From positions 258,221 through 322,220 of the forward strand of contig CAJNOI010000009.1 of NCBI GenBank assembly GCA_905250115.1: 64,000 nucleotides of DNA. The letters are read 5' to 3'. Below, in pieces: positions 14,208 to 27,020 of this stretch (positions are counted from its first letter, which is position 1; every line of letters starts with the position of its first letter). The stretch is from Adineta steineri. Its lineage: Eukaryota; Rotifera; Eurotatoria; Adinetida; Adinetidae. Made by a program: the position numbers and the translations under genes. The notes under the pieces were generated by a model that did no database searches, was not told the DNA's origin, and worked only from the letters and a program-made list of their open reading frames with translations.

Positions 14208-14743
14208 ATGGTCAAAGTACGAAAAGGTAACAAACCACCACCAGATGGATGGTAAGTAATATAAAAATATTTCTTAATTAATATAAAAATTCTATTTTAG
14301 GGATTTAATTGAACCAACATTAGATGAAATTGAAGCAAAAATGCGTGAAGCTGAATTAGCACCACATGATGGTAAACGAAAAGTCGAAACATTATGGCCA
14401 ATATTTAAAATTCATCATCAAAAATCACGTTATCTCTATGATCTTTATTATAAACGTAAGACAATAAGTAAAGAATTATATGATTTTTGTATTAAACAAT
14501 CAATTGGTGATAAAAATTTAATTGGTAAGTGATGCATTTTTTTCTTCGCAGTAAAAACAATTTTATGTCTTTGTAGCTCAATGGAAAAAACAAGGTTATG
14601 AAAATCTTTGTTGTCTTCGTTGTATTCAACCACGTGATACAAATTTCAATAAAAAATGTATTTGTCGTGTACCAAAAGAGAAATTAGAAGAAGGAAAAGT
14701 TGTTGAATGTGTTCATTGCGGTTGTCGTGGATGTTCTGGTTAA
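14208..14743 (+). CDS. BUD31: BUD31 homologue (G10), spliceosome component
   Basis: BUD31 is a small zinc-binding protein of the activated spliceosome (Prp19-related complex) in the nucleus. Three exons (14208-14251, 14301-14524, 14577-14743) give 144 residues, the same length as human BUD31. Highly conserved blocks are visible: [56 protein letters not shown] and the C-terminal [12 protein letters not shown]. The Cys residues of the zinc clusters ([18 protein letters not shown]) are all present. Identification is secure. It is co-oriented with the nucleoporin upstream and guanylate kinase downstream. An aaaataaaataaag polyadenylation-type sequence follows at about 14840. Confidence 0.98.
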
Positions 14744-15139
14744 TGTGTATGTATATTTCTCTTCGTTTTTGTCTCATTGTATTTCTCTTTTTTTCATTTT
14801 CTGTTTTGTTTATTGTAAAAAAAAGAGAACGATACATCAAAAAATAAAATAAAGACTGTTGTTTGATTCATAAACAAATGAAAAGATTTATAATTAAGTT
14901 GTTTTTATTAAAAATCAATATGAAATAGTTGATGGTCTTGTTATCAGCTGAAGACAGGTCTATGAAAGAATCAAACTTTATATTTGTGTTTTTCTAGATT
15001 AGTGTCAAAAATTTAATAACAAGATTTCATTTCGAAAAAATCTATTATGATTAGTCATCTCCGGTAAAATAATGTCATTAATAATATTATATTTTCTATG
15101 TCATTGTTTATTAGAATAGGATTTCGAACTTTTGCCACA

Positions 15140-16059
15140 ATGGTTTCAACCAAACCGCGCCCTATTGTTGTATCTGGTCCGAGCGGGTAAAATAGAAAGT
15201 GTGTTTTTTATAGTCTATTAACAGAAGAATAGCATTCAATTGGAGGACATTGAATAAATTTTTTTTTTTTTTTAATAGATCTGGCAAAAGCACATTAATT
15301 AATCAATTGTTTAAAGAATATCCAACAGCATTTTCTTTCAGTGTTTCTCGTATGTCGTTGTATTATATCTTAAAATCATATACATATATTCATTGTTTTT
15401 ATTAGACACTACACGATCACCTCGAGCTGGTGAACAAAATGGTCGAGGTATTTAATATTTTTGTTTTCATAACTAATAATAATAACGATAATTGTGATGA
15501 GTAGAATATCATTTTGTACCACGAGATCAAATGAAAAAAATGGTTAGTAATGGTGATTTTCTTGAGACAACCGAATTTTCATCCAATTTCTATGGAACAA
15601 GGTTAATAAAACGAATTATGACTTTCTTTTTTTTAACTCTTTTTATTTTGTTTTTCTTTAGTAAAAAAGCTGTTGAAGATGTAGCAAAAACAGGTCGCAT
15701 ATGTGTACTTGATGTTGATAAACAAGGTGTTCAAAATATTAAAAAAAGCGATCTTCATCCATTATGTATTTATATAAGTCCACCAAGTTATGAAATCCTT
15801 GAAAAACGTTTACGCGCCCGTAAAACCGATGATGAAAGTGCAATAGGTAGACGTTTAAAAGAATCGAAAGAATCAATGGAATTTAGTAAACAACCCGGTG
15901 TATATGATCATATTATAATCAATGACAAACTTGATGTTGCTTATAAAGATTTAAAAGAGGTTCTTCGTAAAGTAAATTATTTAATAATTAGATTCATAAA
16001 ATATCTTTTCTAAAATTTTCTTTTAGGATATCGAAACAGCTTTAAAGCAACATAAATAA
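15140..16059 (+). CDS. GUK1: Guanylate kinase
   Basis: It phosphorylates GMP to GDP using ATP, in the cytosol. Six exons (15140-15186, 15279-15349, 15406-15447, 15505-15601, 15662-15971, 16027-16059) join to 199 residues; human GUK1 has 197. The P-loop VVSGPSGSGKST is split by intron 1. The GMP-binding segment is SVSHTTRSPRAGEQNGREYHF. The core strand ICVLDVDKQGVQNIKK and the lid region with LRARKTDDESAIGRRL are intact. The C-terminus is RKDIETALKQHK. No disabling change is visible. It is convergent with CFAP96, with a repeat copy lying between them. Confidence 0.97.
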
Positions 16060-17145
16060 CAATAATAACAAGTATTCAGTAGAATGTTTTAGTTTTCTAT
16101 TTTTTTGTTTCTATTGTAGTGAGCAATACATATATAAATATATATTTATTTATTCCAGTGAATAGTTTATTGTATTTTTTTCTTTTTCTGAGTCATTTTG
16201 ATAAAGATTATTGTAAAAAAAATAATTAAATTTTTTCCTATTATATTTTAATCACATTTGCTAAATTTCCGTCTCGATTAGAGATGTGCACTGAACCAAA
16301 AAATATTTTTTAGTCCCGGTCAAAGATTCGCTTGCTAGTTCATCAACTTTATTGTTAAATTATTATTCAACTACGCATTTTGTAGAGAAATGTTTGCTGT
16401 ATGTTTTAAAATATTCCACAGACCGTCGTTACCAAATAATTTAGGAAATGTAATAACCCCGGTCGATCTTGACGCCATTTTCTTCGTCTTTGATAATCAC
16501 TCAGTGCTCGCGATAGTCTTATTTTGTAGAGAAAATATTTTTCTACAAAACGTAGTATTTGAAACTTTATTACGCTTTTAGACAACAAGTAACGCTTGTC
16601 CGAGGACTCGCTTAGCTCTTTCTCGTAGAAATACATCCTCTTCACATTTACCAGAAAACGACTGAAAACCATGAAAAAATTGCTCTTTGATATTTTTTTG
16701 ATCTTTCTCCCTCTTGACTCTGCCCCCTCCCCGCTCCTGATCATGGTCACCCAACAGACCTCAGATTCGAAGTCCTCGCATCGAAATACCTCAAGAAATG
16801 TCTTTTCCGGGGAATTGCTCTTCGATGTTTTTTTGACCCTGCAGACATACAAGCAAACAATTTATTTCTGCTAGACTCTTCTCTCCGAGAGAGAGAGAAC
16901 AGTGATATGTTCAATTCTATTACCGTGACTAGGATTGATCATGCTCTTGTCTAGTCTCGATTATGCTTTATATATTATCCTTTGATTTGTCATACTTATA
17001 TACAAATTTTAACATTTCGACACAAATTCAAAGAAAGTTTTATTTAAATAATTTCTTATACATTTAAAGTATGTATATAAAAATATATATTAGAAAAAAT
17101 AATGTACTGATAAAAAAATTCCAAAAAAAATATTCACTTTCATAT
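16060..17145. other. Convergent spacer holding a dispersed repeat
   Basis: This is the 3' spacer between GUK1 and CFAP96. It holds the inverted repeat copy at 16585-16896. At about 16282 there is a stretch reading agagatgtgcactgaac, which resembles ends of hAT-type elements. Apparent open frames across 16390-16870 fall inside repeat sequence and show no protein-family signature. Confidence 0.6.
16585..16896 (-). repeat. Dispersed repeat, copy B (longest, reverse orientation)
   Basis: On the minus strand this copy starts with a degraded gagagaagagtc end and shares tgcagggtcaaaaaaacatc with copies A and C. It then has ggtatttcgatgcgaggact, shared with C, and ends with tacgagaaagagctaagcga, shared with A and C. 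It is about 312 bp. A direct repeat gagcaatt occurs twice inside, around a GC-rich middle (about 16715-16745). Confidence 0.75.
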
Positions 17146-18455
17146 TTAGCGAGCAGATACATGTTGACGTATCGGTGGTGCTATAAATCCAGAAAAACTT
17201 GTTGATACTTGTTGATAGTTATTTTGTGTTACATGTAATTTAACATAGTTGTCAATAACTGAATCACTCGGACGTGTTTTAGGAAATTTATTTGGATAAT
17301 ATGTTTTTCCTTTATTATTAACTTCATTTTTAAGTCGACTGTATTTTGGTGTGACGAAATATTCATCTTTGTCACTACGTTTGGGAAATTTATCAAAACA
17401 ACCATCTTTATTTCCACCGAGCTAGAACAAAATAAATATTTATTTATTTTTTTCGTTTGAATTATTGATAAATACCGATTTGCCTGGAGAGCTAAATTTA
17501 AATGGTTTTTCAGGGGCAGATTTTGAACGATCTTTTTCTTCTGATTGTCGTTTACCACCTTTACCTTCTTCATGAAATGGATTTTTATCAAAAAATTCTT
17601 TTGGATGCATATTCAATTTAAATACACCGGCTTTCATTGATGCTTTATGATGAGCATTGTCTTTCTAATATTTAAAATTATTTTCTTTTGTTTTAAATTT
17701 TACAATATTACCTTTTGAGATTCTATTGGTTGATCATAATTGTCTGTTCGATCTCTATATGTATATGGAGGATCTTTTTCTAGACCTAAATTTGGATAAC
17801 TAAAAGAAAACGAATAATTTAACATGATGTTTTATATGAAATTTTCGGTTAGTTCATACCCATAACCTGTTCCTTTCTTTGCTGGATTAGTTTTGAAATT
17901 TGATTTTTCAGCAGGTGGCTTTGTTTGTTCACGATATTTAGATTTTGTTGGATCAAGATCCATAATGGGACCACCTAGCGTTCCATAAAATGAACCCAAA
18001 CCTTCACTATAGAAAAGAAAATATTTTATAATCCGAAACTTTTAATCTCAAATTAAAAATCTTAAGAATTCAACGTACGGTTCCTTTGCTCGATACATGG
18101 TAACAAACGGTCTTGTAACAACATTCTTTTTCTTTTCCTCAATACGAGCTTGACGACGCATTGATACAGGATCAACATATGAAGCTTTCAAAGGTTTAAA
18201 TTCTGTATCAAAATATCCAGCCATTGATCCTGTTGATCGCTCTTTTGAGCTTTTACTCATCATTTGTTTATTTTTGTAAGCTGCTTCATTAAAATTACCT
18301 TGAAAAAACAAAGAAAATATACTCATAAAGATTTTATTAGATTGGCAGTAAACTATACCTTTCGAAGGTGTTGTATATGGATCTTTGATGGTAACATATT
18401 CCATCTCTTTAAATAGACCCACTCGATCCATATCTTCTTTTCCTGTCGCCGCCAT
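17146..18455 (-). CDS. CFAP96: CFAP96 (C4orf47-like) ciliary microtubule protein
   Basis: CFAP96 is a cilia- and flagella-associated protein linked to axonemal microtubules. The ATG is 18455-18453 and the stop is 17148-17146. Exon 1 encodes DRVGLFKEMEYVTIKDPY, matching the family N-terminus (ERIGLFSEMEYITVGD). Exon 2 starts FNEAAYKNKQMMSKSSKE, then AGYFDTEF. Later exons encode GLGSFYGTLGGP, KKGTGYGYPNLGL, FKLNMHPKEFFDKNPF, FKFSSPGKS and TRPSDSVIDNYVKL, all in the order seen in vertebrate C4orf47. All introns are short. It is divergent from the NHL-repeat gene (763 bp between starts). I see no obvious X-box directly upstream. Confidence 0.93.
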
Positions 18456-19218
18456 GTTGAGATCTTAATGTAAAAAAATGACAAACGCTTTTTGATCTCA
18501 CTCCTCGACAAGTGATGCTGCCATTATTATTATGCTGTCAGGACGACAACAAAAAATAAATTATTCTCTCCATACAGAGTGCGCCATGAAGCAGTTTTGA
18601 CCTTGATGTATTTATTTCGTTAAGTAATCAAAAACAGAATGTTTTATAAAAATCAAAATTCAATCTATTTTCTTTCGATAATCAATTGCATAATGTTCAA
18701 TGGTTATTACAATGGGCATCTTTACCTATTATACAATCGACTATAGTTTATAATTGAATTTCATTCATAATATAGTCAGTCGAATGGACTTTATATTTGA
18801 TTATTATTCTTTCATATAATCTCAGTATGACGCGTCTTTTTATAATAAGTCTTAGAGAAAAAAAATAATCTGAATCAGTTATTAATACGATATCTTGCTG
18901 GAGATTGTGAATGACGATGATGTAATTCTTATAAATTCGTTTTTAATCAACAAAGAATAAATTTTATAAAATATGTTAATTAAATTAAAGTCAGATTAAT
19001 GTCTTCTATATTAGATATTTGTTACGGTGAAAATTTCTCGATTGTATTTATGACCTAATTTTTTGCATGTAAAAGAAAGATAAACTTAAATATTTAAAAT
19101 AGAATAAATGATAACAATTTTTGCTTGTAATACTTGAAACTACATATTATTCTACATCTTATCTTTTCTAACTCATTCATTTTTTTTTGTATTTTTATTT
19201 TTATTTGTCATCATTTTA
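18456..19218. other. Divergent spacer CFAP96 / NHL gene
   Basis: AT-rich 763-bp spacer without a supportable exon. It presumably carries both promoters. No RFX-type X-box (GTTGCC/GGCAAC) is apparent near the CFAP96 start. Confidence 0.5.
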
Positions 19219-20555
19219 ATGATGCAAATTACTGTTATTTATTTTCGTAAGTAAATTTAAAACGAATATCTGTTAAATAATCTGTTTATAGTCTAGTCCT
19301 AGTTTTGTATTGTATATCATCTGTGATATCAATTCGTATTAGCCCTTGTGCAAAATGGAATACAACTGCTATTACTATAGCCGGCAATGGTATTCAAGGA
19401 AATACCCCAACGCAACTTTCTTATCCACAAGGAATTTTTATTCATGATAAAACAAAACGTTTATTTGTATCAGATTCTTTCAATAATCGCATACAAACAT
19501 TTCCACTTGATCGATCGACAACAACTGGTACTACTGTAATACCTCGTATATTACAAGGTTTTAAAATCTATCTTGATGATGATGATGATGATTTTCCAAC
19601 TATCTATATTGCTATAAATGGTGCAAGTCGTGTAGAAAAATGGATCAAGGGTGCTACTCATGGTATAATAATTGGTGATACATGTCTTGATTGTACAGGC
19701 GTATGGTTAGATAAAGAAAAGAATGTTTATATGACAGAACGTAAACGAAATCGTATTCTTAAATGGTCACCTGTAACTAATCTAACTACCATAGCAGCTG
19801 GTGAAACAGATCAAAGTGGACCGAGGCCTGATCATCTTAAAGATCCCGAAGGAATTTTTGTAGATAAAATTACAAATGATTTATATATAGCAGATTTAGT
19901 AAATCATCGCATTCAGAAATGGCCAAAAGATGCTAAAGAAGGTGTTACAGTAGCTGGATCAAGTGATGGTGATCCAGGATCAGATGCTAAATCTTTAGAT
20001 AGACCATATGGTTTACGTGTTGATGAAGAAACAAAATCTCTTTATATAGTTGATTTATTAAACAATCGAATTCAACGTTGGAAACATAGAGCAACCGAAG
20101 GCGAGACTATTGCGGGTGATAATGGTATGTAGTTTAATTTAATCACTCTTTTTCATAAAAAACAAAACAAAAATTCAAATAATCGATATTTAACAATAGG
20201 TGAAGGCAGCAAGAGTAATCAATTTCATCATCCAACCGATTTAGATTTCGACAATGAAGGTAATCTTTATGTAAGTGATGCCTGGAATCACAGAGTTCAA
20301 TTGTTTCTTTTGATTGATAATGAACCCTGTGTTGGACCATCAACAACACCAGTATCAACAGGTAATTTCTTTAAAAACATTTTTCTTTCATCTATTTAAT
20401 CGCCTTTTTTATATATTTACAGGAAGTTCATTAAAATCTAAGTAAGTATAGCATATATAAAATATACCTTCCAAATACAATATTAATACTTTAGATTAAC
20501 AATGAATTTATCTTTGATTCTAATTCTAACTGTGATAATGACAAAATTATTTTGA
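19219..20555 (+). CDS. Secreted or GPI-anchored NHL-repeat beta-propeller protein
   Basis: Function unknown; probably an extracellular beta-propeller. Five exons (19219-19250, 19292-20124, 20200-20361, 20423-20441, 20495-20555) join to 368 residues. The N-terminus is hydrophobic (NLVLVLYCISSVISI), consistent with a signal peptide. NHL blades recur with the pattern LxxPxGIxxD...LYxxDxxNxRIQxW, for example YPQGIFIHD, DPEGIFVDKITNDLYIAD, RPYGLRVDEETKSLYIVD and HPTDLDFDNEGNLYVSDA; about five or six blades are visible. After the last blade comes a short Ser/Thr-rich linker and a hydrophobic tail (LSLILILTVIMTKLF), typical of a GPI-attachment signal. The first exon uses a gtaaat donor two bases past a gtaag; only that choice keeps the frame. 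Such NHL proteins form large families in rotifers. Confidence 0.75.
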
Positions 20556-21879
20556 ATATAAAATTCTTCAAACTGTTTAATTTTTATCTATGTGATTTTG
20601 TTTTTGCAAAAATTAATTATTTAATATTACGCTTACAGTAATAAAAATTTATTTATTTACAAGGAAATAGTAATATACATCAAGGTTTTTATTCTTCTAA
20701 ACAACCATAAATATGCAAATGATTTTATCAGTTTCGATTCGTATAAACCATTTTTTCGATACGTACAATCAGATCGGTAATTTAAATATAAAAAGACCAG
20801 AGAAAATATTTTCTTTCTTTTCTATACTAATTTCAAATTCAGTTAATGCATAGATAAACAATGAGAATACAAAAGGTTTCTATTTGAATGAAAACTTCAA
20901 TTATATTTTTCAATGTTTGTATAAATCACAAATGTTATTTTCAACTCTTTATTTATCATTAAAAATTAAGATGATCGTTACAGAAACTGAACCAAATAAA
21001 ACTTACTAATTATTTTAATAAAAAAAACATCGTATCTACTTCGTTGATTCAAACTTTTCAAGAGCTTCTTTCAAATACTAGTCATTATGATAAATCGAAG
21101 CCTACAAACTACTATACTTCTTTCTATCGTTCAGTTATTAGTCTGGCTATTTTTAATAAGTTTTTTTTTGTTGTAAACATTCGATCAATCAGAATTTGGA
21201 AATAGTAGAAATCTATTGATTCTTTGTTTCTATTATTATTCAATATTTTAAAAGAAAAAAGAAAGATTGTAAAACGCGAACAAACAAACAAACAAAGCAT
21301 CCGTGATGCTTATAAAAATGACAGATAAATATTTAAAAAAGAATTTCATACACACAATAGCTACAAATTGAATAATTATAATCATCGATTGTTGCTATAT
21401 TTTTGTTGAGAGAAAATCGATAGATCTATAGTTCACACATCATTTTTCAATCAAAATCATAAAAAAAACACAGACTAAAAACATACGAGAAAATGAGCGG
21501 AACAAAACACAAAGAATGTGATGTACTGATAGAAGTTTTAAAAAAAACGAACAAAAAAAAACATTGATGCAAACAGACAGACTGTCATTCATTACAGATA
21601 TGCGTTCTGGAATATATCAGAAGATGAAGTAACAAATAACAGTAAATAAGGAATGTTCAAGCACCAAAAGAAAGAAAAACAAACTACTGCTCAAACAGAA
21701 AAATCTATATACAAAAAAAAACGAATTATTTTGTAGCACGCCATCATTTTCATCAGCTTCTTGGAAGAAAAACAAAAAAAACATATGCGCTAATCTCTTT
21801 TTTTTCGTATCAACAAAAGAAGAAAAAAAAAAAGTTAATATCTGATCTGTGAGAAGAAAAAAACATGTATCAATACATT
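20556..21879. other. Convergent 3' spacer, A-rich
   Basis: This 1.3 kb AT-rich stretch lies between the NHL gene and the minus-strand HTH gene. It holds many A- and T-runs (for example 21535-21560 and 21710-21840), probably 3'UTR of the minus-strand gene. No exon, RNA gene or ordered repeat is supportable. Confidence 0.5.
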
Positions 21880-24800
21880 TTATGAAACAATTTGTTTTTT
21901 CATATCATTCCATTCATCCTCAATACAAACAAAACTTCGTTGTAATAATTCCATTTGTTGCATTAAAGAATTTTGCATTGCTAATGTAACGGCAAATTGT
22001 TGACGAAATACAGTTAAACGTTGTTCAAATTTTTGATGAGTTGATAACTAAAATAGAAATATATATATATATATAACATTACACGCCATTGAACAGAAAA
22101 TGTTTATTTTATGGTGTTAAGTAGAACTAATTTATACGTTCAGATTCAAAGTATGACAATGAACAAGGTTCTTTAGTAATGTCAAAATATTTCGACTATT
22201 TAATGAAGATGAAGAAAAATATTCATATTACTTCAAAATTACGACATATTCACGCATGAGAAACAAAAATCAATGCACGTCTATAAAACTTTACTTCATG
22301 CATTATATAAATGATCTATTTCCGAAATACTTATATGACTTACTTTTTTCGACTCAGTAACCCCTCCCCCGCCCCTCATAATAAAATATCCCGGACTCTT
22401 GCACATCGCACTTTTTTTTGGCGAAAAATCGCCCTACCCCCCTACGGCGTTTTTACTTCCTCCTATCGATAATATATTTAGTGAAAAACAAAGACAAGGC
22501 TATTCATTCTCGTTTGTAGGTATGATTTCAAATTAAAGCTACATCCGACCTATAATCGAGATTAGATTTGGCATTCAATTTTTTTATCTACTATTCTATA
22601 ATCTTCATCAAATTCCATGTTGATCGTTTATTAGTCAAAAAAAAGGAAATATTTTTTTAATTTACCTGTTGTTGATCTTTTATATTGTTGTTATTATTTC
22701 CAGATGTTTTAATAGCCGAAAAAGTACGTGTTGAAAAATTTTCATTAAGTGTTGGAAATTTAAATTTTTCTTGTTTACATTGATTATTTGTACCATTATT
22801 TAGTAATGATTGAATACTGTTCATTGTCAATAGATTATGATTTGCAGCTGCTGTTGTTGATGTTAATTCATGTGCTGGTAATGGAAGATTTGAATGATCG
22901 TATGATGAAAGTGGAGAAGATTTGTCTATTGAATTATTTGGTGTATGAGAATTTGAAAGTGATGATGTTGCTGAAAGATTTGATGGTTGTTGTATTGTAC
23001 CTAAGAGTTTTTTACGATATTTTTTTACAATATTTTGATATTTTCGATTTGCTGCTTGTTGAAGAAGAGTCGTTTGTTGTTGTTGTTGTTCATTTGATTG
23101 ATTTGTGCTTGGTGATGAATGATCTGGACTAATAAGAAATGAATTAGTTGTCGTTTTTTCTTCATTACCATTTGTAATCGTATTTGGTGTGGAAGATGGT
23201 GTTGCATAACGATTACGTGCTAATCGTAAAAATGGTAAACGTTCTTGTTTAGATATTAAATGATGTTTTTTTATTAAATGATCAGTTAAATTTAATACCC
23301 ATGTATCACAACGTGGACATAATAAACGTTTTTTACCATCAATAGGTAAATAATTTGATGTTTGTTGATCAATAGTTGATGAACTTGTTGTTGTTGTTGT
23401 TAATGATGTTTGATGATTATTATCTAATTCATTGATAGGTGATGATGGACATGTAATTTGTTGATTATTTGTATTAATACTAATGGGTGTTTGTTGTGGA
23501 CTTTTATCAAGTGCAATTGATGGTGTATTTGTTGGTGAACTTCCACTAACAGTTGCTATTAATGAATTATTATTATTATTTTGATCTGTATATGCAAGTA
23601 ATGTTAAAATTTCTTGTCGAGCAAGATTATGTGTAACAGCAAGATGATGAGAAAGACGAGAAAAATTTCTTTCATTACAAATTGGACAAATTTTTCCACG
23701 TCGATAACCTGATGATTGTGGAGTTGAAATTCTAAAGAATTTTTTATTATTCAAATTATGAATTTCGTTTTCTTTTTATAAATAAACTTACGTTGATAAA
23801 GTGTTATTAGAATTTTTATTGGTTTCTTCATCAATAGTCAATGGTTGTTCTTGAAGATGTTCACTATCCGAAGAATTTTCATCATAATTTCGATTAACAA
23901 ATACACAGACAGGTTCAGATTTAATTGAGTTTGTACTTAAATTCCAACAACCATTTTCATTTAATATAGGTGTAATACCATTAACTACAGATGGTGTCGA
24001 TGTTATTTCAGATCGTAGATCAACTGGTGTTGTTGTTTCATTTTCATCAGATAACTAAAAAATAAAATAAATAAATTTCGAAAAAAAATAAATTTTCTTT
24101 TTCTTACTTCATCTTCATCTTCTTCACTACCATATTGTGGATATGTTGTAGGGTAACCATTATCATCATATTGTTCTAAATTGTCATTCACTATTGATTC
24201 ATCACCATTTACACTTGTTTTACGTAGCATAAAACGTTGAAAATCATCAAGATTATTTAATGATGTATTATTTTCTATCATTCCATCATCATCATCTTCA
24301 TCATCATTTGTATCATCGATAAATATTGCTCCACCTGTATTTTCATCGGATGATAATTGCATAAGTTCATCATTACCATTACCCATTGTTTCATTCATTC
24401 CATCTTGATCATCTTCACCATCAACTGAACGTTTAGCACGTTTACCCAAACGAATACTATTTGTTAATATACGTGATATTGATGCTTTACTTAGTACACG
24501 ATTTGACGTACGTTGTAAACGCATTTGTATTTGACCGATTGTTATTAATGGATGACGACGTTTCATTTCTCGTATCATTTCAGCTTCTTCTTCAGTTATA
24601 AAACGAAGACGTGTACCAGCACGTTGTTTTGCTGATACACGACCCTCATCAATATATGTTCGAAGTATACTTCGAGCTAGAAAAAAAATAATAAATACAA
24701 TAATAGAATCATATGTTATTTTGACATAAAATATGAGTCATGTGTCATTGGAAAAACATGAGATAAATGAATGACAGAGTATATGTACTGAGAACCCTTT

Positions 24801-24975
24801 TTTTTCGTTCTTCCTTACCTGTTGATCGTTTGATATTCAGTTTTTTTGCAAGTGCTATAAAATCTTCTCCTTTCTTATAAGTATCAATTAGTAATCGTCG
24901 GTCAACATCACTAACACGTACATATCGACCACGACGTTGATCGGCTAATTGTTGTTGAATATCCAATGAATTCAT
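21880..24975 (-). CDS. Helix-turn-helix (paired/transposase-like) protein with two C2H2-like fingers and a coiled coil
   Basis: Predicted nuclear DNA-binding regulator; no named orthologue recognised. Exon 1 (ATG 24975-24973) and exon 2 encode two helix-turn-helix units: RVSDVDRRLLIDTYKKGEDF, ALAKKLNIKRSTARSILRTY and later ITIGQIQMRL with LSKASISRILTNS. This is the layout of paired-like or Tc1/mariner transposase N-termini. An acidic Asp/Glu/Asn-rich linker follows (24110-24480). The exon 22666-23731 holds two atypical zinc-finger motifs: CPICNERNFSRLSHHLAVTH and CPRCDTWVLNLTDHLIKKHH. Long Ser/Thr/Asn/Gln tracts follow. The last exon, 21880-22047, joins in phase 0 (...QQQ|LSTHQK) and encodes a Gln/Met/Leu-rich helix ending KKQIVS. 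The last intron (~620 bp) contains a GC-rich insertion. A domesticated transposase DNA-binding domain is plausible. Confidence 0.72.
22355..22460. repeat. GC-rich insertion in intron, possible mobile-element remnant
   Basis: Within the ~620-bp last intron of the HTH gene there is an abrupt C-rich block (cccctcccccgcccctcat, and later gccctacccccctacggcg) in otherwise ~25% GC DNA. Similar C/G-rich blocks occur at 16715-16745 and 58620-58660. No clear terminal repeats or target duplication were seen. Confidence 0.35.
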
Positions 24976-26987
24976 AATTAGTTTGTCTTTGTCTAAAATG
25001 TGAAACAGCTGTTTTCCACTTTAAAAAAAAATCTGACGCACATAGTTTAATGTCGAAAAGATTTTCCAATAAGTAAATCTCATATTAAAAAATAAAGAAA
25101 AAGGTTACCCTTTTTTCATCAACTTGCTATCGTCGAAATGCTCTTTCACATTTCGATGTATGTGTAGGCCAAAAAAAAGAAAAGAGAGATAGCGTAGTTG
25201 AGGGTGACTTTAACTCTCGAGCATTCGTTCTGTTCCCTTTTTCTCGTCTATATATATATATATATATATAAATGTATGTGTCTACATAAAGGCGAACGTA
25301 CTTCTATTGAAATTTTCATTGCATCGCGTTCTTTTCTTTTTTCTCTTCTATTTACTTTGTATACCTTCATTGAACGGACAAGAGACATTCGTTGTAGTAG
25401 TAAGGTTCGTTTTTCCCGCTTCATACCCGTTTGTTCCCTGATGTATATATGTGTGTTCTTACCTCTTTTTCTCCTCCTTTGCCTTTCTCTCTTTTAAATA
25501 TATATATGTACACCTTTCTCTCGTCTCTATTTCATTCAACACAGAGCGAACATTAAAATGAGCGAAAGAACACAAGACGAATTTTATATATGTTGATGAT
25601 GATGATGGTGGTGGTCGAATGGACGATAGGCTTCAATATGCTTTTACTATATCTAGATTCATCATTCTTTCTTTCTCTCTAGACGTGCTCTTCGCATTTG
25701 AATACATGCGAATATAATACTTTTGCTTGCTCAAAGAAAATACAGTAAAAGAAAAAGAACGACAACGAATATTGTTTGGTTTGTTAGGGTAAAATAAGAG
25801 GAGAAGAAAAAAAGAAAGAATCCGAAAATGAAACTTTAACGGACGTTGATGTGACAGGACAAAACTAAGAAGTTGAGAGTTAACGGTTGAAAAGAAATGT
25901 GCATATGCATATAAGTAAACGTTTTATTTCTCATTAGAAATTTCGATTAAATTCTCAATTATGAAGTCTTAGAAACACTTATATATTTCCAATAAAAATC
26001 AAAAATTGACAAGATGATTTTCATTTATGGAAATTTTTATCAAAATAAAATTTATGGAAAAGTTTTATTTCTTGAATTTTTAAACCAATTAAATATGATA
26101 ATCTCTTTTTATAAAAAAAAAATAATGATTGATATTGATAAGATAACGATTATAGTCTGATAAGCAAAAAATGTTTCATTCATGAAAAGTGTAACTGTCT
26201 TAGCTTTTACTTACGAAAAAAACACAGGTGAATGAAAAGAAATGTTTATGTCCGAAGTCTAAGCCAATCTACCATTCGTTGATGTCCTCTATTCTACATA
26301 TATGTATGTATATATATATACGTATATATATATATATACACTTCATCTCTCTGTATTGTGTGAGTGAAAAATGCTTGTGCATGTATGTGTGCTGAGAAGC
26401 GAAGAGAAGAAAAGGAATCTCAAAGACGGAACACTACACTACACAGTCGTTTTCTCGTTCTTTTACTTTACTTGCTTGCCGAGCGAAAAAGAAGAGTAAG
26501 AACACACACATAAATACGAAGAGTAAAGAGAAATGTTACGGTGAAACACTTTTAGCCATCATCACTCTACCAACAAATGGCTGTGCGTTGGCGAGAAAAA
26601 AAACCGAAATAAGGGAGAACGTGAAATTGACGACGAAATAGTTGCTGACGGACGTGCCTATTTACCCAGAGCGAATACTATCAAGGTGTTTTCTTTTTCC
26701 TTGCTCCTCCTTCCACATACACATACACAAAAGCTAAGTAGAAAGACTATTTGCTTTATATTTCGTTCGTGCTCTCTTTCGCCTTTTCCTCTTCATCTCT
26801 CTCTCACTTTTTCGCTTATAGACGATATCGATTCATCATCATTACGAATGCGAGACGTTCGTTCGTGTTGTATGCACTGTCGTTCTCTCTCTTTCGTCTT
26901 CATGATTTTATTTGAGTAAATGTTAGCAATTTCGTTATATATATATATATATATACATACATATATGTCTTGTCCTCAGTCAACGAC

Positions 26988-27020
<33 letters not shown>

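Noticed and set aside
16390..16874. Overlapping open frames on both strands between GUK1 and CFAP96
   Set aside because: They lie in dispersed-repeat copy B and its flank, which recurs at 2.7 kb and 40.4 kb; no protein family signature.
26985..27020. GAT triplet run resembling an acidic coding repeat
   Set aside because: It is a simple microsatellite in a non-coding spacer with no flanking open frame.
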